Shown here: positions 6,240-10,792 of the stretch, one piece after another
How positions within the stretch are numbered: position 1 is the stretch's first letter
How the letters are laid out: each line of letters opens with the position of its first letter
From: Acidimicrobiia bacterium
GTDB lineage: Bacteria > Actinomycetota > Acidimicrobiia > Spongiisociales > UBA5794
NCBI GenBank assembly: GCA_013695075.1
Contig: JACDBE010000287.1
Location: 1 to 10,792 of the forward strand
Reading direction: 5' to 3'
DNA: 10,792 nucleotides
The notes under the pieces: generated by a model
What the model was told of the DNA's origin: nothing
Databases searched by the model: none
The model's input: the letters and a program-made list of their open reading frames with translations, nothing else
Translations under genes and position numbers: made by a program

Positions 6240-6245
6240 ACCCTA
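6240..6245 (-). promoter_or_regulatory. Putative -10 box of the yjbQ transcript
   Basis: TAGGGT on the minus strand fits TANNNT and lies 7 nt from the mini-ORF's ATG (6232) and 17 nt from the alternative GTG 6222. The 7-nt spacing equals that of the two other leaderless candidates in this window. No -35 match is evident. Confidence 0.4.
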
Positions 6246-6385
6246 TCGACCCACGCCGATCGAGGTGTCGGACCCGACGCCGGGCCGCCGCCCGGACGAT
6301 CGCGATGCGGGACCGGCCGACCGATCGTCGCCATCTGCGCCTCGCCTCACTACCGGTCGAACCATCCAGCCAACTCGACCCGGGC

Positions 6386-6391
6386 GATAAT
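6386..6391 (+). promoter_or_regulatory. Putative -10 box of the DUF3800 gene
   Basis: GATAAT matches the -10 consensus at five of six positions. It would place transcription start near A6398, 3 nt before a GTG (6401) and 9 nt before ATG 6407, so the message would be leaderless or nearly so. No Shine-Dalgarno is present. The -35 region is weak. Confidence 0.45.
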
Positions 6392-6406
6392 GCCGGCATC
6401 GTGCAG

Positions 6407-7420
6407 ATGGAACACCCCACCATGCCGTCAGCTCATGAGGTCGCCTGCGACGAGTCGGGCTGGGAGGGCGCCAATCTCGTGACCGGGAACTCGGACGTCA
6501 TTGCGTACGCCAGTGTGCGGCTGAGCGTCGACGCGGCCGCGGAGTTGCTGGGCGAGCTCGGCGGTCGCGCCGGGCACGTGCCGCGGGAGTACAAGGCGTC
6601 ACATGTGCTCCGCGCGGATCGACGGCCTACGCTGACCAGTCTCCTCGGCCCGGCCGGGCCTATCAACGGCAACGCCCTTGTCCATCTCACCGAAAAGGCC
6701 CACTTCGTCGTCGGCAGAGTCCTCGACCTCTTCCTCGGGCAGTCCGAGGACGCGGCAAGCGCCGGCTTGGTCGTCGATCGGCGACTCACCGCACTAGCGA
6801 CCACGCTCAGCCGGGAAGGCCCCGAAGCGTTCGGCCGTGATCGGTGGCAAGCCTTCCTGGCGGCATCCAATGCCGTTCTGCGGACGTGGAAACCTCGGAA
6901 CGTGCATGAGCCGGTGGACGCGTTCGTCGATCTGGTCGAGACCCTCGCCGAACTCGACGGAGGTAGCCGTCTGGGCACAATCCTCGACGAGCTTCGCCGG
7001 GCGAGATCCGAGGCCTACGCGGCGCGGGTCCGGCTCCTCGAGCACCGCGTCCTGCGACCGGCTCTGGAACCCTTGATCCCCGCCCTCGCCAGGACCATTC
7101 TCCATTGGAGTCGGGGAGGTGGGACCGACGTGTCGATCGTGCACGACGAGCAGTCCGCCCTGACCGACGGGCGCATCCGGCGGCTCGAGCGGCAGCTCCT
7201 GCCTCCGGGCCGCGCCCTCCGGTTCAGGCAGGCGGACTCACGCACGGATCCGCGGGTCCAGGTGGCCGATGTGCTGGCCGGGGTCGCCCGGAGGCTCGCC
7301 GCCGACGAACTCCGCGGCCATGGTGATGCAGAACTCGGTGGGTTGCTGCGCGCCTACGTCGATCCGGGCTCACGTTGGTCCGATGAGCGGAGCTGGTCCC
7401 GCCTCGGCCCGAAGCGCTGA
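6407..7420 (+). CDS. DUF3800 family protein (RNase H-like fold)
   Basis: A 337-residue protein with the spaced acidic motifs of DUF3800: DESG (15-18), EYK (61-63, the family's E-x-K), VHDEQ (245-249) and VQVADVLAG (284-292, the family's QxAD motif). The fold is thought to be RNase H-like, with these acidic residues as a putative metal site; the biochemical role of the family is unknown. A long, probably helical middle region (about 100-235) carries no recognisable motif. In-frame starts at GTG 6401, ATG 6407 and ATG 6422 are all possible; a GATAAT box lies just upstream. DUF3800 genes are often found in accessory and defence regions, and here it stands alone between housekeeping-type genes. 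Its codons look more mixed than its neighbours' (more GCG, CGG, and some CTA, GTT and AGT), which hints at separate acquisition. Confidence 0.8.
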   Translation: MEHPTMPSAHEVACDESGWEGANLVTGNSDVIAYASVRLSVDAAAELLGELGGRAGHVPREYKASHVLRADRRPTLTSLLGPAGPINGNALVHLTEKAHFVVGRVLDLFLGQSEDAASAGLVVDRRLTALATTLSREGPEAFGRDRWQAFLAASNAVLRTWKPRNVHEPVDAFVDLVETLAELDGGSRLGTILDELRRARSEAYAARVRLLEHRVLRPALEPLIPALARTILHWSRGGGTDVSIVHDEQSALTDGRIRRLERQLLPPGRALRFRQADSRTDPRVQVADVLAGVARRLAADELRGHGDAELGGLLRAYVDPGSRWSDERSWSRLGPKR

Positions 7421-7576
7421 TCGAGAGACTCCCCATCGGCCGGGACTTCAAGCCGTTCGCACCACTGCTCGCCGGCAGGCCAAATGCGAGGCGACCTTGT
7501 GGACTGCCGCCCCGATGGGGCTCGCCGGCCGGTGGGCGGCGGTGATTGGTCCATCGTTCCCGAAGCCGGCCGACGA
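7421..7576. other. Convergent gap between DUF3800 gene and ABC operon
   Basis: 156 bases between two converging genes. The only structure I see is a 9-bp inverted repeat, CCCCATCGG (7431-7439) and CCGATGGGG (7512-7520), 72 bases apart, and a small CCCC-GAT-GGGG stem within the second arm. Either could take part in two-way termination; no U-tract supports it. Confidence 0.3.
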
Positions 7577-8353
7577 CTACAGGATCTGGCTGAGGAACAG
7601 CTTGGTGCGGGCTTCCTGGGGGTCGAGGAAGAAGTGCTCCGGTGTCCCCACCTCGACGATCTCGGCGTCGGCCATGAACACCACCCGGTCGGCGACCTCG
7701 CGGGCGAACCCCATCTCGTGGGTGACCACGATCATGGTCATCCCGCCGCGGGCCAGGTCCTTCATGACATCGAGCACCTCGCCGATCATCTCCGGGTCGA
7801 GCGCCGAGGTGGGTTCATCGAACAGCATCACCTTGGGTCGCATCGCCAGCGAGCGGGCAATGGCGACCCGCTGCTGCTGGCCGCCGGAGAGCTGGCCGGG
7901 GTACTTGCGCGCCTGTTCGGGGATCTGCACCCGCTCCAGCAGCTCCATGGCGTGCTGCTCGGCCTGCTTCTTGGGGATGCGGCGCGCTTGGCGGGGGGCC
8001 AGGGTGATGTTGTCCATCACCGAAAGATGCGGGAACAGGTTGAACTGCTGGAACACCATGCCGGTCTCCCGACGGACCTCCTGGATGTTGCGGATGTCCG
8101 CCGTCAGTTCGATGCCGTCGACCACGATGCGCCCGGCGTCGTGCTCCTCCAACCGGTTGATGCACCGGATCATCGTCGACTTGCCCGACCCGGAGGGGCC
8201 GATGACCACCACCACCTCCTGCAACCCCACCTTGAGGTTGATGTCCTTCAACGCCTGGAAGGTGCCGAAGAACTTGTCGACGTGCTCCAGCTCGATGACC
8301 GGGTCGCCGGCTCTGGTGGCGTCGGTGAAGGCGGGTTGGTCGGTGTCGGTCAT
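7577..8353 (-). CDS. aapP: Amino acid ABC transporter ATP-binding protein
   Basis: A 258-residue ABC ATPase of the polar amino acid group (GlnQ/AapP/BztD). In order: Walker A GPSGSGKST (52-60), Q-loop VFQQFNLFPHL (100-110), signature LSGGQQQR (155-162), Walker B VMLFDEP (175-181) with catalytic E180, D-loop SALD, and switch histidine H212 in VTHEMGFAREVADRV. All catalytic elements are intact. The LFPHLSVMDNITLAP segment and full length of about 250 residues are typical of this group. The ATG overlaps the stop of the preceding permease gene (ATGA), and a G-rich sequence GGGGGTAGGG lies just upstream. It powers uptake by the two permeases encoded upstream. The symbol follows from operon order; substrate range cannot be read from the sequence. 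Confidence 0.95.
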   Translation of the reverse strand: MTDTDQPAFTDATRAGDPVIELEHVDKFFGTFQALKDINLKVGLQEVVVVIGPSGSGKSTMIRCINRLEEHDAGRIVVDGIELTADIRNIQEVRRETGMVFQQFNLFPHLSVMDNITLAPRQARRIPKKQAEQHAMELLERVQIPEQARKYPGQLSGGQQQRVAIARSLAMRPKVMLFDEPTSALDPEMIGEVLDVMKDLARGGMTMIVVTHEMGFAREVADRVVFMADAEIVEVGTPEHFFLDPQEARTKLFLSQIL

Positions 8354-9594
8354 CGTGTCCCTACCCCCAGTTTCCTCTCCAACCGCTGGCTCTCCCGCGA
8401 CATGGTGAACGAGCCGACCCAGAACAAGAAGGCGGTGAAGGTGAGCGTCTCGATGATGAGCCGCTGCCCGACGAACCCGGGTTGCTGGGTGATGGCATCG
8501 GACACCGTCAGCATATCGAGGATCCCCAACCCCAGCCCGGCCAGGGTGGTGTCCTTGAACAACGAGATGAACTGCCCGATCTGTGCCGGGATCACGTTGC
8601 GCAGCGCCTGGGGCAGCACGATGCGTGACATCTGGGTAAGCGGGGACAGCCCCAGCGACTTGGCCGCCTCCTCCTGGCCGCGCGGAACCGACTGGAGCCC
8701 GCCGCGCACAATCTCGGCCAGATAGGCGGCGGTGAAGATGGTGAACACGACGATGGCCCGTACCGTCTTGCTGGGGGCGATCGAGGGAGGTACGAAGAAC
8801 TCCAGCGACACATTTGCCAGCAGCAACAGGACGAACAGCGGGGACCCGCGCACGATTTCGATGTACACCGTCGCCATCGTCCGCAGCAGCGGCAACTTCG
8901 AGCGCCTCCCCAGGGCGAGCAGCACCCCCAGCGGGAAGCACAGGATGATGCCCGCCATCGCCGCGGTGATGTTGAAGAAGAACCCCTCCCATTCGGCCAG
9001 CGGCACGGCGTCGACCAGGTAGCGGTACAACGCCACCGGGACCAGCGCCATGGCCAACACCCCGGCCACGGCCACCGATCGCCGGTACCGACGCCGTCCC
9101 AGCCACCCGCCGACGACCCGGCCCAGCACGCCGCCTACCGCCACCCCGGCCATCATCACCCAGGGACCGGTGGTGGTGGTGAGCGCCAGCAACAGCAGCA
9201 CGGTCGCCACCAGCAGCCCGAAGCGCCTGGTCAGGTCGCCGATGCGGCGCGGGGACAGCTTCATCCCGACGGCGGTACCTCGTCGGACCTGTCTGGCGTG
9301 GATGAGCCCGGCGATGAGCCCGCCCAGCGTGGTGAGCACCGCCAGGGCGATGGCGATGCGGGGCAGGTGGACGGTGTCCCAGTTGCCCACCATGAGCAGC
9401 TTGAGGTTGGTGGCGATGATGTCCCAGCGCGCCGTCACCAGCACGAACCGGGCCAGCCGGAATGCCACGTACAACGCCAGAGCCCCGAAGATCACGGTGA
9501 GCGCCGCATCCAGCGGGGTGCGGAACAGGTGGCGCCTCGCCCAGATGACCGCCGGCGGTGGGGCCGCCGTCGGCCGGGCGGTGGTGGTGGTCAT
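8350..9594 (-). CDS. aapM: Amino acid ABC transporter permease (AapM/BztC-like)
   Basis: A 414-residue inner-membrane permease. The N-terminal half holds membrane segments near 30-54, 78-98, 125-160 and 174-195 with basic loops. The binding-protein-dependent permease domain begins about residue 205 (GFFFNITAAMAGIILCFPLGVLLALGR) and has the VYIEIVRGSPLFVLLLL segment (243-259). The EAA loop that docks on the ATPase is at 294-336: EIVRGGLQSVPRGQEEAAKSLG, then IVLPQALRNVIP. The size and extended N-terminus match AapM/BztC rather than the roughly 220-residue HisM type. ATG 9594 overlaps the preceding stop by ATGA, with GGTGGAG just upstream; its own stop overlaps the ATPase start in the same way. 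Co-translated with both neighbours. Confidence 0.92.
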   Translation of the reverse strand: MTTTTARPTAAPPPAVIWARRHLFRTPLDAALTVIFGALALYVAFRLARFVLVTARWDIIATNLKLLMVGNWDTVHLPRIAIALAVLTTLGGLIAGLIHARQVRRGTAVGMKLSPRRIGDLTRRFGLLVATVLLLLALTTTTGPWVMMAGVAVGGVLGRVVGGWLGRRRYRRSVAVAGVLAMALVPVALYRYLVDAVPLAEWEGFFFNITAAMAGIILCFPLGVLLALGRRSKLPLLRTMATVYIEIVRGSPLFVLLLLANVSLEFFVPPSIAPSKTVRAIVVFTIFTAAYLAEIVRGGLQSVPRGQEEAAKSLGLSPLTQMSRIVLPQALRNVIPAQIGQFISLFKDTTLAGLGLGILDMLTVSDAITQQPGFVGQRLIIETLTFTAFLFWVGSFTMSRESQRLERKLGVGTR

Positions 9595-10790
9595 CGCTCC
9601 ACCAGCTTGAACCGGCGGTTGGCGATGTTGACCACCACAGAGGCGAGCAGCGACAGCAGCACGTAGATGCCGAGCGCCAGGGCGAAGGCGGGAACTGCCG
9701 GCGATCCGTTGCCCACGGTGACCCGGGTGACGTTGGTCAGCTCGAAATAGGCGAACCCGGCACCAAGCGAGGAGTTCTTGATCAGGTTGAGGTACTGGTT
9801 GCCCAGTGGGGGGATGGCAATGCGCATCGCCTGGGGCAGCACCACCTTCCACAGCCGCTGGAAGCCGTTGAGGGCCAGCGCTTGCGCCGCCTCATCCTGG
9901 CCCCTGGGCACCGCCTGGATGGAGCCGCGCACGATCTCGGCGATGTGGCTGGCGGTGTACACCACCAGGGCCACCAGCAGGGCGAAGTAGGAGGGATCGA
10001 TGCGCATCCCCCCCGACAGCCGGCGGCCATCCACCTCAGGGACGGTGACTCCGAAGCCGAGGACGATCCACCCCACCACCAGCACCACCACGAGGAAACC
10101 GCCGCCGATGACCCCGGCGCGCGACGGGGTGCCCGTCCGTTCGAAGACCCGGCGGCGCCATCGGGCGATGAGCCACCACCCGATCGCTCCTACCGCCACC
10201 AGACCGAAGAGCTGGGAACCGGACCCGCCTTGGTACCACGGGACCCCGATCCCCCGGTTGGAGAGCACGGCGATCCCGCCCGGGTTCCACGCCTCCTGGA
10301 TGGTGGGCAGCACCTGGAGCACCACCCCGAGAAAGGTGAAGGTCAGCAGGATGAGCAGCGGAACGTTGCGCACCACCTCGACATAAACCGTCGCCAGCCG
10401 GTTCACCACCCAGTTGGAGGAAAGCCTGCCGATGCCGACAAGGGTGCCCAGAACGGTGGCCAGCACGATACCGACGGCAGACACCCGCAGCGTGTTGAGA
10501 ACGCCTTCGACGATGACATCGAGTACCGGCTGGCGCTGGCTGAAGTCGTTGCCGGGAATCTCGAAGCTGGCGGGGTTGTCGAGGAAGTCGAAGTTGGTGG
10601 GGATTCCCGATCGCGCCACGTTGTCGGAGTAGTTGCCGAACAACCACAGCCCCACGGCGGCGACCACGGCGAAGATCGCCAGCTGGAAAACCCATGACAG
10701 CACCCGCACGTCGCGCCACGGCGGCGGTCGGGTGGTGACGGAGGCTGCGGTCACGGGGCGGGGTTGGTGACGCGGGGTGGGGATCCCCAC
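9591..10790 (-). CDS. aapQ: Amino acid ABC transporter permease (AapQ/BztB-like), 5' end near window edge
   Basis: A permease of up to 399 residues. After a basic, Pro-rich tail, the first membrane segment is at about 29-50. The permease domain starts near 95 (VEGVLNTLRVSAVGIVLATVLGTLVGIGRL) with VYVEVVRNVPLLILL (135-149). An inserted region of about 100 residues with two further membrane segments (192-210, 227-247) interrupts the domain, as in AapQ/BztB. The EAA loop is at 284-327: EIVRGSIQAVPRGQDEAAQALA, then VVLPQAMRIAIPP. The start is unsure: GTG 10790 lies two bases from the window end, GTG 10754 is also in frame and the frame could continue outside. A perfect palindrome overlaps the first codons of the longer version. 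A periplasmic binding-protein gene (aapJ type) would be expected upstream, outside the window. Confidence 0.9.
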   Translation of the reverse strand: MGIPTPRHQPRPVTAASVTTRPPPWRDVRVLSWVFQLAIFAVVAAVGLWLFGNYSDNVARSGIPTNFDFLDNPASFEIPGNDFSQRQPVLDVIVEGVLNTLRVSAVGIVLATVLGTLVGIGRLSSNWVVNRLATVYVEVVRNVPLLILLTFTFLGVVLQVLPTIQEAWNPGGIAVLSNRGIGVPWYQGGSGSQLFGLVAVGAIGWWLIARWRRRVFERTGTPSRAGVIGGGFLVVVLVVGWIVLGFGVTVPEVDGRRLSGGMRIDPSYFALLVALVVYTASHIAEIVRGSIQAVPRGQDEAAQALALNGFQRLWKVVLPQAMRIAIPPLGNQYLNLIKNSSLGAGFAYFELTNVTRVTVGNGSPAVPAFALALGIYVLLSLLASVVVNIANRRFKLVER

Positions 10791-10792
10791 CC
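10775..10792. repeat. 18-bp perfect palindrome at the 5' end of the permease operon
   Basis: GGGTGGGGA followed by its exact complement, TCCCCACCC, reaching the last base of the window and possibly extending beyond it. If translation starts at GTG 10754, this lies just upstream of the gene. It could then be an operator, or a stem between a binding-protein gene and the permeases that lowers permease expression. With no loop in the centre, the DNA operator reading is as likely as an RNA hairpin. Confidence 0.5.

Noticed and set aside
7431..7520. 9-bp inverted repeat in the convergent gap as a notable regulatory structure.
   Set aside because: Arms are 72 bases apart with no extension of the pairing; in such GC-rich sequence it may be chance or part of a terminator at most.
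7269..8725. Long plus-strand open frames opposite the ABC ATPase and permease.
   Set aside because: The minus strand encodes all ABC motifs in order; the plus-strand products have no recognisable features.
9591..10790. The internal ~100-residue insertion in the first permease as an unusual fusion.
   Set aside because: AapQ/BztB permeases normally carry an enlarged central region compared with HisQ-type permeases, so this is expected for the family.

Overview
The window looks like chromosomal DNA of a high-GC actinomycetote. GC is strongly enriched at third codon positions, GTG starts occur, several genes appear to have leaderless promoters (a -10-like hexamer about 7 nt before the start codon), and PspC-domain histidine kinases are typical of Actinomycetota. 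An acidimicrobial lineage is possible, but the sequence does not settle it.

Layout. At the left edge is a tRNA-Val(UAC) gene on the minus strand (about 1-75). Divergent from it is a membrane protein fused to a spermidine-synthase-like methyltransferase domain (146-1609). It converges on a small CoA-binding-domain protein (1620-2015, minus).

The central part (2104-5720) is an envelope-stress type locus. On the minus strand lie a PspC/LiaF-like membrane protein with a C-terminal Toastrack-like domain (2506-3786) and a small two-helix membrane protein downstream (2104-2451). Divergent from these are a PspC-domain sensor histidine kinase (3919-5082) and its NarL/LuxR-family response regulator (5079-5720), joined by an ATGA overlap. 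The 132-bp divergent intergenic region holds two adjacent dyads that could be the regulator's operator. The likely logic resembles LiaFSR: membrane PspC/Toastrack protein and PspC-kinase sense the envelope together, the kinase phosphorylates the regulator, and the regulator controls both divergent units. That logic is inference from domains and gene order.

To the right is a YjbQ/UPF0047 protein (5785-6189, minus), preceded by an apparent leaderless 12-codon upstream ORF. It is divergent from a DUF3800-family protein (6407-7420, plus), the most accessory-looking gene here. The rest of the window (7577-10790, minus) is a polar/general amino acid ABC transporter operon: permease, permease, ATPase, each junction an ATGA overlap. 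It matches AapQ-AapM-AapP order; the expected periplasmic binding protein gene would lie beyond the right edge.

No CRISPR array, insertion sequence, prophage gene or replication origin is visible. No gap between genes exceeds 300 bases. The most interesting parts are the divergent PspC sensor/target locus with its dyads, the mini-ORF before yjbQ, and the DUF3800 gene.
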